Assembly (NCBI GenBank): GCA_029959905.1
Contig: JASCNZ010000012.1
Coordinates: 1-63,028, forward strand
Length of the DNA stretch: 63,028 nucleotides
Reading direction: 5' to 3'
DNA from: Microbacteriaceae bacterium PS02344
GTDB taxonomy: Bacteria > Actinomycetota > Actinomycetes > Actinomycetales > Microbacteriaceae
A model generated the notes under the pieces. That model made no database searches. It was not told where the DNA came from and saw only the letters and a program-made list of their open reading frames with translations. Positions within the stretch are counted from its first letter, which is position 1, and each line of letters begins with the position of its first letter. Position numbers and translations under genes: made by a program. Shown here piece by piece: positions 8,707 through 15,948 of the stretch.

Positions 8707-8728
8707 GCGCCCGGCGTGAGCCGGGCGC
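8707..8728 (-). terminator. GC hairpin after the TerC gene
   Basis: A perfect 9-bp stem (8707-8715 and 8720-8728) with a GTGA tetraloop lies 55 bases past the TerC stop on the minus strand. There is no T tract. It probably ends or attenuates the TerC transcript before the CNNM gene. Confidence 0.6.
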
Positions 8729-8782
8729 TCGTACTGTCAGAATCCGAAGAGTCAGAACAGTGGGCGTTCAAGGAGTGCTCCC

Positions 8783-9790
8783 TTACGTGGTGGGGTGGGT
8801 GGTGTCGGTGACGGAGGGGACGGATGCCGGGTCGCGACGCGTCTTGACGAGGCTGGCGACCGTGGCGACCGCGATGGTCGCGGCGATGAAGAGCAGCGAG
8901 AACCAGATGGGGATCTCGGGGGCCCACAGCACCGGCTCGCCGCCGTTGATGAATGGCAGCTCGTTGACGTGCAGGGCGTGGAAGACGAGCTTCACCCCGA
9001 TGAACGCGAGGATGACCGCCAGGCCCTGGGCCAGGTAGACCAGGCGCTCGAGCAGACCACCGATGAGGAAGTAGAGCTGACGCAGCCCCATGAGCGCGAA
9101 CGCATTCGCCGTGAACACGATATAGGCCTCGTCGGTGAGGCCGTAGATCGCGGGGATCGAGTCGACCGCGAAGACGAGGTCGATGAAGCCGATCGCGATG
9201 ATCGTGAGCAGCATCGGGGTGACGAAGCGCTTGCCGTTCTTGACGACCGTGAGCTTGTCTTCGTTGTACTCGTCGCTGACCGGCAGGTGACGACGCACGA
9301 AGCGCATGAACCGGCCGTTCGCGGGGTCGCTCTCATGGTTGCTGAACGCCTGACGGTAGGCGAGCACGAGCAGCAGCGCGCCGAAGAGGTAGAAGATCCA
9401 CGAGAAGTTCTCGATGAGCGTCGCACCGACGGCGATGAAGATGCCGCGCAGGATCAGCGCGATCACGATGCCGATCATCAGCACCTTCTGCTGGTACTTC
9501 TTAGGCACCGCGAACCCGGTCATCACGATGAGGAAGACGAACAGGTTGTCGATCGACAGGGCCTTCTCGGTGAGGTAGCCGGCGAAGTACTCGCCGCCGT
9601 ACGTCCACCCGGAGACGAGGCCGATGCCCACGCCGAAGACGAGGGCGAGGCTGATGTAGAAGATCGACCAGCGCGCGGATTCACCGATCGACGGTTCGTG
9701 CGGGGTGCGGACGTGCGCGAAGAACTCGTACACGAAGAACGCGATCGTGACGGCGATCGTGATGATCCAGATGAGAGGGGTGACGTCCAA
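8783..9790 (-). CDS. TerC/Alx-family metal transporter, TTG start
   Basis: This 335-residue polytopic membrane protein is of the TerC family, whose better-studied members (Alx, MeeF/YceF-type) export manganese. The family core is clear: EKALSIDNLFVFLIVMTGF, a second repeat IGFIDLVFAVDSIPAIYG with conserved acidic residues inside helices, and about eight to nine helices. I place the start at the TTG at 9788-9790, reading DVTPLIW, because GGAG lies six bases upstream. The alternative in-frame ATG at 9841 falls inside the 3' strand of a manganese riboswitch and would add 17 residues with no family match. Expression is probably raised by excess Mn2+ through that riboswitch. Confidence 0.9.
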   Translation of the reverse strand: MDVTPLIWIITIAVTIAFFVYEFFAHVRTPHEPSIGESARWSIFYISLALVFGVGIGLVSGWTYGGEYFAGYLTEKALSIDNLFVFLIVMTGFAVPKKYQQKVLMIGIVIALILRGIFIAVGATLIENFSWIFYLFGALLLVLAYRQAFSNHESDPANGRFMRFVRRHLPVSDEYNEDKLTVVKNGKRFVTPMLLTIIAIGFIDLVFAVDSIPAIYGLTDEAYIVFTANAFALMGLRQLYFLIGGLLERLVYLAQGLAVILAFIGVKLVFHALHVNELPFINGGEPVLWAPEIPIWFSLLFIAATIAVATVASLVKTRRDPASVPSVTDTTHPTT

Positions 9791-9825
9791 CGGAGACTCC
9801 AGACTCGGCGTATGCGGCAGCAGAG

Positions 9826-9919
9826 CCAAAGTCTTCTCCATTCCCGATCGGGAACCGATGGGCCGGGATGCGACTGCATCCGTAATGACGAAACCACCGT
9901 GGCGGAGTACTCCCCTTGG
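9826..9919 (-). ncRNA. yybP-ykoY (manganese) riboswitch
   Basis: On the minus strand the leader of the TerC gene carries the conserved yybP-ykoY features in order. First is CCAAGGGGAGTA (5' side of P1 and the L1 element). Then come a P2 hairpin CCGCC/GGTGG, CGTCATTACGGATGC with a GGATGC/GCATCC hairpin, a P4 palindrome TTCCCGATCGGGAA, and the closing GAAGACTTTGG, which re-pairs with CCAAGG. A -10-like TACACT (9932-9927) lies about seven bases before the aptamer. The class binds Mn2+ and commonly controls TerC-type exporters. I recognised it from motif memory; a covariance-model search was not run. Confidence 0.85.
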
Positions 9920-9926
9920 TACGTCC

Positions 9927-9932
9927 AGTGTA
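9927..9932 (-). promoter_or_regulatory. -10 element of the TerC/riboswitch transcript
   Basis: TACACT on the minus strand matches the actinobacterial TANNNT -10 pattern and sits about seven bases before the first conserved aptamer base. No convincing -35 is visible. Confidence 0.5.
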
Positions 9933-9988
9933 ATGCATGCGACCGGATGCTTTTCTGAGCAACTCCCCCGAGCGTCGGTCGAGCCGGG

Positions 9989-11653
9989 TCAGGCGTCGGA
10001 GACCTGCAGGACCCCGCGGTCCACGGCCTCGCGCGCGACGACCTTGTACCCCTGGTCCTCGAAGAACACGGTCACGCGGTCGGACTCGGTGCTCACGACC
10101 GTGCCCGCACCCCATGCCTCGTGGTTCACGGCGGCATCGGCGACCAGACCGTCCTCCGGCGCATCGGCGACGCCATCGCTCTCCTCCACCCCGGCCCCGG
10201 CATCGACGGATCCGGCGTCGCAGCGGTCGCATGCGCCGCACGCCTCCGGTGACTCGACGCCGAAGTAGTCGAGCAGAGCGACGCGACGGCAGCGCGTCGC
10301 CTCGGCGTACCCGCGCATCACGACGATGCGACTCTCGCGGATGCGCTGCTGGGCATCTTCATGGTCGCGCACGGCCTGGGCGACCTCCTTCGGACGGCGC
10401 CCGCCGACGCCCGAGAACCCGCGCGAGGTCGCCTCCGCCGCGCCGACGTCGACGAGAGCTCCGAGAATGCGAGTGGCGCGACGCGACGAGAGGTCCGCCG
10501 CCTCGGCGAGTGCCGTCGCGCGCATCGGCGCCGTCGACCTGGCGAGCGCCTTCCACGCCGCCGTGATCTCGGCGGGCTTGGCGTGCCCGGCGGCGAAGAA
10601 CGAGCGCAGGGCGAAGTCCTCCGGGCGATAGTGCAGCACCGCCCGCGCGGGCTCCCCGTCCCGCGCCGCGCGTCCGATCTCCTGCGCGTAGGCATCGAGC
10701 GACTCCGTGACATCGGCGTGCACCACGAGCCTCACGTCGGGCTTGTCGATCCCCATGCCGAACGCCGAGGTCGCGACGACCACGTCGAGCTCTCCGTCGA
10801 GCCAGGCGTGATGCACGGCGTCTCGGGCCTTCGCGTTCATCCCACCGTGATACGCCGCCGACCGGCGTCCGCGTTCGGCGAGAGCGTCGGCGTAGGCATC
10901 CGTCTCCTTGCGCGTCGCGACGTACAACAGGGCCGGCCCGGACTCGGCTGCGACCTCGTCGAGAACGGCCCCGCGCTTCTCGCCGTCGCTCTCGTGGCGA
11001 CGCACGGCGAGGTGGATCTCGGGTCGGTCCATACCGCGGATCTCGAGGTGCGGGTCGCGCATGCCGAGCTTCTCGATGATGTCGGTGCGCACGGGCGACG
11101 ACGCGGTCGCGGTGAGGGCGAGGATCGGCGGATGCCCCAGCGCCTCCGCCACCTCGCCGAGACGGGCGTAGTCGGGCCGGAAGTCGTGCCCCCAGGCCGA
11201 GACGCAGTGCGCCTCGTCGACCACGAGCAGCCGCACGTCGGCTCGCGTCAGGCGCTCGACCATCTCGGGTCGGGCCAGCTGCTCCGGCGCGAGGAACGCG
11301 TAGACCGGCTCGCCGCTCTCGATCGCCGCCCACGCGGCCCGTTCGTCTTTCGCGGAGGTCCGCGAGTTGAGGGCGACCGCGGCCGGCGCATCCGGTGCCT
11401 CGTCGATCGACAGCACCTGGTCGCGCTGCAGGGCGAGCAGGGGCGAGATCACGACGGTCACGCCGCCCAGCTCGAGACCGGCGATCTGGTACACCGCCGA
11501 TTTGCCGGCCCCGGTCGGGAAGACCACCAGGGTGTCGCGCCCGCCCACGACGGCGCTGATGGCCTCGGCCTGCCCGGGCAGGAGCGAGTCCCAGCCGAAT
11601 GCGTCGCGGGCGGCACGCCGGGCATCGGCGAGGGAGGGGGCGGTGGTGCTCAC
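9989..11653 (-). CDS. recQ: RecQ-family ATP-dependent DNA helicase
   Basis: This 554-residue superfamily 2 helicase has the Walker A motif FPTGAGKSAVYQ (about 43-54), the DEAHCVSAWGHDFRPDY motif II, and motif VI in the QEIGRAARDG stretch (about 330). A RecQ zinc-binding region carries the cysteine set CRRVALLDYFG...CGACDRC (about 455-485). No HRDC domain is seen, and the protein ends with a short beta-rich tail. It unwinds 3'-tailed and recombination-intermediate DNA. The GTG start at 11653 overlaps the stop of a 40-residue ORF (GTGA), which itself overlaps the SulP stop, so recQ may be translated downstream of the transporter. Confidence 0.93.
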   Translation of the reverse strand: MSTTAPSLADARRAARDAFGWDSLLPGQAEAISAVVGGRDTLVVFPTGAGKSAVYQIAGLELGGVTVVISPLLALQRDQVLSIDEAPDAPAAVALNSRTSAKDERAAWAAIESGEPVYAFLAPEQLARPEMVERLTRADVRLLVVDEAHCVSAWGHDFRPDYARLGEVAEALGHPPILALTATASSPVRTDIIEKLGMRDPHLEIRGMDRPEIHLAVRRHESDGEKRGAVLDEVAAESGPALLYVATRKETDAYADALAERGRRSAAYHGGMNAKARDAVHHAWLDGELDVVVATSAFGMGIDKPDVRLVVHADVTESLDAYAQEIGRAARDGEPARAVLHYRPEDFALRSFFAAGHAKPAEITAAWKALARSTAPMRATALAEAADLSSRRATRILGALVDVGAAEATSRGFSGVGGRRPKEVAQAVRDHEDAQQRIRESRIVVMRGYAEATRCRRVALLDYFGVESPEACGACDRCDAGSVDAGAGVEESDGVADAPEDGLVADAAVNHEAWGAGTVVSTESDRVTVFFEDQGYKVVAREAVDRGVLQVSDA

Positions 11654-11772
11654 GGGTGGGGCGTCCTTCCGGATCGGCGGAAGTCTCTACCGAACACCAC
11701 GACGCCGGCGAGCACGACGGTCTTGACGGGCCGGATGCCTCGACGGTACGGGTCGTCGAAGCAGCCGCTCAT
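11650..11772 (-). CDS. Possible 40-residue ORF linking sulP and recQ
   Basis: A short frame starting MSGCFDDPYRRG and ending RTPHP fills the gap between the SulP stop and the recQ start exactly. Its ATG overlaps the SulP stop as ATGA, and its TGA overlaps the recQ GTG as GTGA. The middle has a short hydrophobic segment (KTVVLAGVVVFG, about 17-28). I do not recognise it. The precise coupling on both sides argues that it is at least translated, possibly only to carry ribosomes to recQ. Confidence 0.4.
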   Translation of the reverse strand: MSGCFDDPYRRGIRPVKTVVLAGVVVFGRDFRRSGRTPHP

Positions 11773-13322
11773 CCACCGAGCGTGCCGGTGAGGCGTCCGT
11801 GCAGCGCCGAGGCCACGGCATCGAGCCCGTGCAGTTCGACGGTCTTCCCGAGCCGCTCGTACTTGGTGACCACGGCGTCGAGCGCCGCGACGGTCGACGC
11901 GTCCCATACGTGCGACCGGCTGAGGTCGATGACCACGTGGCCGGGATCGGCGGAGTACGAGAACTGGGTCGTGAGGTCGTTGCTCGACGCGAAGAACAGC
12001 TCGCCCTCGACCACGTACCGGACGCCTCCCGGTGAGGCACCCTCTTCGTCGGCGTCGGCGCCGGCCACGACGTCGGCCACCGGCTCGATGCGGGTGACGG
12101 TCACCACGTGGGCCACCCGTCGCGCGAACATCACCATCGCGGCCAGCACTCCCAGCACGACGCCGATCGCCAGATTGTGGGTCCAGACGGTGGCGACGAC
12201 CGTGATCAGCATGACCGCGGTCTCGCTCTTCGGCATGCGGCGCAGCGTGGCGGGGCGGATGCTGTGCCAGTCGAACGTGCCGACGCACACCAGCACCATG
12301 ACGGCCACGAGCGCCGCCATGGGGATCACCGCCACGACATCGCCCAGGGCGAGCACGAGGATGAGGAGGAACACGCCGGCGAGGAATGTCGAGATGCGCG
12401 TGCGGGCGCCCGACGCCTTGACGTTGATCATGGTCTGGCCGATCATCGCGCAGCCGCCCATGCCGCCGAAAGCACCGGAAAGCACGTTCGCGACGCCCTG
12501 CCCCCACGCCTCGCGCGTCTTGGGAGAGTGCGTGTCGGTGATGTCGTCGACGAGCTTCGCGGTCATGAGCGACTCGAGAAGGCCGACCGCGGCCATGGCC
12601 AGGGCGTAGGGGCCGATGATGCCGAGCGTCTCGAGCGTCAGTGGCACCTGCGGGATGAAGAGCTCGGGAAGGCTCTGCGGCAGCTCGCCCTGGTCGCCGA
12701 CGTTCGGCACGCTCCACCCGAACACGAGCACGGCGGCCGTCAGCAGCACGATCGTCACGAGGGGCGCGGGCACGACCTTGGTGAGGCGCGGCATGAGCAG
12801 CATGATCGCGAGCCCCGCGGCCACGAGCGGGTAGACGAGCCACGGCACATCGATGAGCTGCGGCACCTGCGCGATGAAGATGAGGATGGCGAGCGCATTC
12901 ACGAAACCGACCATCACGGATCGCGGGATGAAGCGCATGAGCCGGGCGACGCCGAGCACCGCCAGCACGATCTGCAGCACCCCGGCGAGCATCACCGTGG
13001 CGATGAAGTAGTCCATCCCGTACTCGCGGGCGACGGGCGCGATCACGAGCGCCACCGCTCCCGTCGCAGCGGAGATCATCGCGGGGCGACCGCCGAGGAA
13101 CGCGATGGTGACCGCCATGACGAACGATGAGAAGAGCCCGACGCGAGGGTCGACACCCGCGATGATCGAGAACGCGATGGCCTCGGGGATGAGGGCGAGT
13201 GCCACGACGAGCCCGGCGAGCACTTCGCGGGTGAGCAGCTTCGGATTGCGCAGCGCCTGGACGACGGTGGGTTCGATGCGCGAGCGCGGTGCGCGTGCGC
13301 GGGCCGGGGTGACCGCGGTCAT
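11769..13322 (-). CDS. SulP/SLC26 family anion transporter with STAS domain
   Basis: This 517-residue transporter has the family signature VVALALIPEAIAFSIIAGVDPRVGLFSS in the first helices. The core has about 11-12 helices, including the GQGVANVLSGAFGGMGGCAMIGQT segment. A cytoplasmic STAS domain closes the protein, with the motif HVVIDLSRSHVWDASTVAALD (about 445-470). Relatives carry sulfate, bicarbonate or dicarboxylates; the substrate here is not determinable. The ATG at 13322 has GGAGG five bases upstream and directly precedes the first recognisable residues. The gene follows a strong terminator (13397-13427), so it has its own promoter region at about 13323-13396. Confidence 0.9.
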   Translation of the reverse strand: MTAVTPARARAPRSRIEPTVVQALRNPKLLTREVLAGLVVALALIPEAIAFSIIAGVDPRVGLFSSFVMAVTIAFLGGRPAMISAATGAVALVIAPVAREYGMDYFIATVMLAGVLQIVLAVLGVARLMRFIPRSVMVGFVNALAILIFIAQVPQLIDVPWLVYPLVAAGLAIMLLMPRLTKVVPAPLVTIVLLTAAVLVFGWSVPNVGDQGELPQSLPELFIPQVPLTLETLGIIGPYALAMAAVGLLESLMTAKLVDDITDTHSPKTREAWGQGVANVLSGAFGGMGGCAMIGQTMINVKASGARTRISTFLAGVFLLILVLALGDVVAVIPMAALVAVMVLVCVGTFDWHSIRPATLRRMPKSETAVMLITVVATVWTHNLAIGVVLGVLAAMVMFARRVAHVVTVTRIEPVADVVAGADADEEGASPGGVRYVVEGELFFASSNDLTTQFSYSADPGHVVIDLSRSHVWDASTVAALDAVVTKYERLGKTVELHGLDAVASALHGRLTGTLGG

Positions 13323-13390
13323 CTCGCCTCCTGGGCGGCGGGGGCGCGTCGGCGTGCTCGGCGCGTGCGGGCGCGAGCGGATGCCGAGGC

Positions 13391-13427
13391 AAAAAAGGGG
13401 AACGGGTGCCGATCGGCACCCGTTCCC
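13391..13427 (-). terminator. Intrinsic terminator with T tract
   Basis: Perfect 15-bp arms (13398-13412 and 13413-13427) form a hairpin with a GATC turn. On the minus strand it is followed by six T residues (13396-13391). It lies downstream of the His/Asp-rich membrane protein gene and is the most canonical intrinsic terminator in the window. Confidence 0.9.
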
Positions 13428-13507
13428 TACCCTAACGGCGCGCCGCCACCCTGCCGCCGTCCCCTCCCGGCCCGGCCGCGCCGAGGCGCGACCGGGCGGG
13501 GAATCCG

Positions 13508-14380
13508 TCAGCGACCGAGGCCGACCCGGTCGACCTTGCGGTGGTAGCGCATACCGGCGAGACCGCCGAGGATCGCGCCGAGCAGGGTGACGACCGCTGC
13601 TCCGAGCGCGGTCAGGATGCCGGTGACCGTCGCCGTCTCGGCGGTCACGGGGATGCGCGGGAAGCTGTCGAGGTTGCCGAGGATGTCCCACTGCGCGCCG
13701 GCGATCGCGGTGACGATGGCGACGACGACCGCGACGATGATCGCCCACAGCCAGACCGCGATGCCCTGCTTGGCACCGCTGAATCGCGCCATGCGGCCGG
13801 CGACGTATCCGCCGGCGTAGTACGAGATGAAGAGCACGAGGGTGATCACGATGATCGCGACGATCCCCCCGGCCCCCATCGCGGTGTCGGCGGCTTCGTC
13901 GGGGGTCGTGCCCGTGTTCGCGCCGACCGCGGCGCCGATCGCCGTGGCCAGCGCCGTGAGCAGCACGGTGAGCCCCATCGCGGTCAGCCAGCCGAAGAAC
14001 GCCGAACCGAACTTGAAGCCGCCGAATTCCGCCTTCTCGCGGGCGTGCACGTCGTCGCGCAGGCTCGTGGCGTCGTGACGGCCGCGCGGGTTCGCGTCGT
14101 CATGACGATCGCCGTCGTGTGCCGCGTCGTGGTCGACGCGCGGGGTGTCGTGCCGCGCGGTCGGCACGTCGTCATGCCTGCGCTCGTCGTGCACGCGCTC
14201 GTCGTGCAGACGGTCCTCGCGGGCCTGCGCCTCGCGGGCCCGCGCCGCGGCGAGGTCCTGCTCGGTGCTGCGCCGCGCGGCGGCGGGGTCGTTCGTCATG
14301 GGCGGGAGGTCGGCGTCACGCGCCGGAGCATCCACGTCTCGGGAAGGTCGGGGCTCTGGGGTGCGGTTGATGTCGCTCAT
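13508..14380 (-). CDS. Membrane protein with long His/Asp/Arg-rich N-terminal tail
   Basis: This 290-residue protein has two unlike halves. Residues 1-115 are extremely polar, with repeated HDER/RHDD units (about 58-110) holding many histidines and aspartates. The rest has four transmembrane helices (about 128-150, 165-187, 205-228 and 250-275), ending in a short basic tail. The membrane part resembles small uncharacterised four-helix actinobacterial proteins. The His/Asp tail could bind metal or be a low-complexity linker; I cannot tell. The gene is followed by a strong intrinsic terminator and is the only gene in its transcript. Confidence 0.75.
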   Translation of the reverse strand: MSDINRTPEPRPSRDVDAPARDADLPPMTNDPAAARRSTEQDLAAARAREAQAREDRLHDERVHDERRHDDVPTARHDTPRVDHDAAHDGDRHDDANPRGRHDATSLRDDVHAREKAEFGGFKFGSAFFGWLTAMGLTVLLTALATAIGAAVGANTGTTPDEAADTAMGAGGIVAIIVITLVLFISYYAGGYVAGRMARFSGAKQGIAVWLWAIIVAVVVAIVTAIAGAQWDILGNLDSFPRIPVTAETATVTGILTALGAAVVTLLGAILGGLAGMRYHRKVDRVGLGR

Positions 14381-14486
14381 GCCGTGACCATAGGCACCCC
14401 GCCCGGTGCTCGCGCATGCGCTTGCGCATGGCCGGTGATGGGCGTACCGTGCCGAGAATCACGGCCTCCCGCGCTCGCTCCCCGGG

Positions 14487-15089
14487 TCAGCAGCCGTCGG
14501 CTCGGCGCTCGGCGATGATCGCCCCGACCGGCCGCTCTGCGGGTTCTTCACGCACGTGCACCTCGATCACATCGAAGCCCGCCGCGTCGAGCTGCGTGCG
14601 CAGCGGAGCCACCGGCCACCGGTACGCCCGGGTGACGGCGTGATCGAACGGCTCGACGACGGGGCCTGTGAAGAAGCCGAAGGCGAGCAGACCGCCGGGC
14701 CGGAGCACGCGGCAGAACTCGGCGAGGGGCACGGCGATCGCCTCGGGCGCGTGATGGATCGTCGAGAACCACGAGAGCACGCCGCCGTACGACGCATCCG
14801 GTTCGTCGAGGTCGTCGATGTTCCCCCGGTCGAACCGCACACCCGGGAAGCTTCGCCGCGCGTGATCGACGAAGTCGGGCACGAGGTCGATCCCCCGCAC
14901 CTCGATGCCGAGCGACGCCAGGTGGGCGGTCCAGTGGCCGGGACCGCATCCGGCGTCGAGCACGCGGCCCGACGCCTTCCGCGCCCACCTCTCGACGAGG
15001 TCGCGATCGGACGGATGCACCGCCGCCATCGAGCCGAGCACCTCGGCGTACTCGGCGGCTCGTGCCGTGTAGGCGGCGGCGGTGGTCAT
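14487..15089 (-). CDS. Class I SAM-dependent methyltransferase
   Basis: This 200-residue methyltransferase has the SAM-binding motif I VLDAGCGPGHWTAHL (about 43-57), an acidic motif II (EVRGIDLVPDF), a motif III-like GNIDDLDEPD, and the post-motif region LRPGGLLAFGFF (about 125-136). The fold matches methyltransferase type 11/UbiE-like enzymes acting on small molecules. The substrate is unknown. The ATG at 15089 overlaps the stop of the upstream VanZ-like gene as ATGA, so the two are co-expressed. Confidence 0.85.
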   Translation of the reverse strand: MTTAAAYTARAAEYAEVLGSMAAVHPSDRDLVERWARKASGRVLDAGCGPGHWTAHLASLGIEVRGIDLVPDFVDHARRSFPGVRFDRGNIDDLDEPDASYGGVLSWFSTIHHAPEAIAVPLAEFCRVLRPGGLLAFGFFTGPVVEPFDHAVTRAYRWPVAPLRTQLDAAGFDVIEVHVREEPAERPVGAIIAERRADGC

Positions 15090-15703
15090 CCGACGAGCGT
15101 ATCCGCGGGGGCGCCGACTCCGGACCGGTCGCCCGCGTGGGCGCGTGCGTCGCGGGTGCCGGCCCAGCGGAAGCGGTCGATCAGACGGGTAAGCGCGGGA
15201 ACCCGGGTCGCTGCGACGAAGAGCCCGTAGCCGATCGCCCCACCCGCGACGTTCGACAGGAAGTCGTTCACGTCGGAGATGTGTCCGCCCGCGAAGAACA
15301 GGTCCGCGGCGAACTGCGCGAGCTCGATCGCCAGGCTCGTGCCGGCTGCGGTGAGCACGACCCGGGCGCATGTGGGCCGCGTGAGCAGCAGCGGGATGAG
15401 CATGCCGAGCGGCAGGAACACCCCGACGTTCATCAGGGCGTCGTCGATCTCGTAGTCGGCGAACGGCACGAGGGCGACGGCCGGCTGCCACGGCTCACCG
15501 CTGTCGGGGGCGTTCAGGAAGATGGGGAACACGGTGTTCGCGATGACGCCCGCGGCGTAGATCGACAGCGCGAGGGCGACGGCCGCGCGGGGCAGCGAGA
15601 AGTGCCCGCGCGCATGAAGCCGACCGAGCAGCAGCAGGAACATCAGCAGCCCGAGCGGCGCGACGATCGGCAGTACGGGCAAGGCACCGAAGGGGTTGTC
15701 CAT
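15086..15703 (-). CDS. VanZ-family membrane protein
   Basis: This 205-residue membrane protein has about five helices. The VanZ-family hallmark region is clear: VPFADYEIDDALMNVGVFLPLGMLIPLLL, then AIELAQFAADLFFAGGHISDVNDFLSNVAGGAIGY (about 90-175), in which the acidic residue and Asn of helices 4-5 are conserved. VanZ gives low-level teicoplanin resistance in enterococci; most actinobacterial homologues have no known role. The ATG at 15703 is chosen because GGAGGA lies seven bases upstream. The gene is co-translated with the methyltransferase. Confidence 0.85.
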   Translation of the reverse strand: MDNPFGALPVLPIVAPLGLLMFLLLLGRLHARGHFSLPRAAVALALSIYAAGVIANTVFPIFLNAPDSGEPWQPAVALVPFADYEIDDALMNVGVFLPLGMLIPLLLTRPTCARVVLTAAGTSLAIELAQFAADLFFAGGHISDVNDFLSNVAGGAIGYGLFVAATRVPALTRLIDRFRWAGTRDARAHAGDRSGVGAPADTLVG

Positions 15704-15948
15704 GCGGAGTCCTCCAGACATCGTGCCGCCCGGGGGCGGTGGCGGGGCATCCGCCATCCGTCCAGTGTTCTGCCCACGCGCCGGTCGTCGCGTCCGTCGG
15801 GAGGATGACATCGGATGCCTTGCCCCTCGCGAAGGGGGGAACTCTAGAACCGCCGCGAGCCGCCGGTCAACCAGATGCGACCCATTCACACCGAGGAGTA
15901 AGACAGATGAGGCTGCGGGCGGTGTGAGGCCCGCGAGAAGGAGGACCC
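15704..15948. promoter_or_regulatory. Divergent intergenic region, VanZ and MFS genes
   Basis: This 245-bp region separates oppositely oriented genes. For the rightward MFS gene a possible promoter is TTGCCC (15820-15825), a 17-bp spacer, and TCTAGA (15843-15848). A six-codon frame (15907-15927, MRLRAV) follows a GAGGAG site, but I would not call it a gene. Nothing else is recognisable. Confidence 0.35.

Noticed and set aside
9791..9841. N-terminal extension of TerC from ATG at 9841.
   Set aside because: It falls inside the riboswitch aptamer; TTG at 9790 has the ribosome site.
8795..9958. Plus-strand frame opposite TerC and its riboswitch.
   Set aside because: Acidic low-complexity shadow of a membrane protein gene; no start signal.
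15907..15927. Six-codon frame MRLRAV with a GAGGAG site before the MFS gene.
   Set aside because: Too short to judge; no attenuator hairpin follows.
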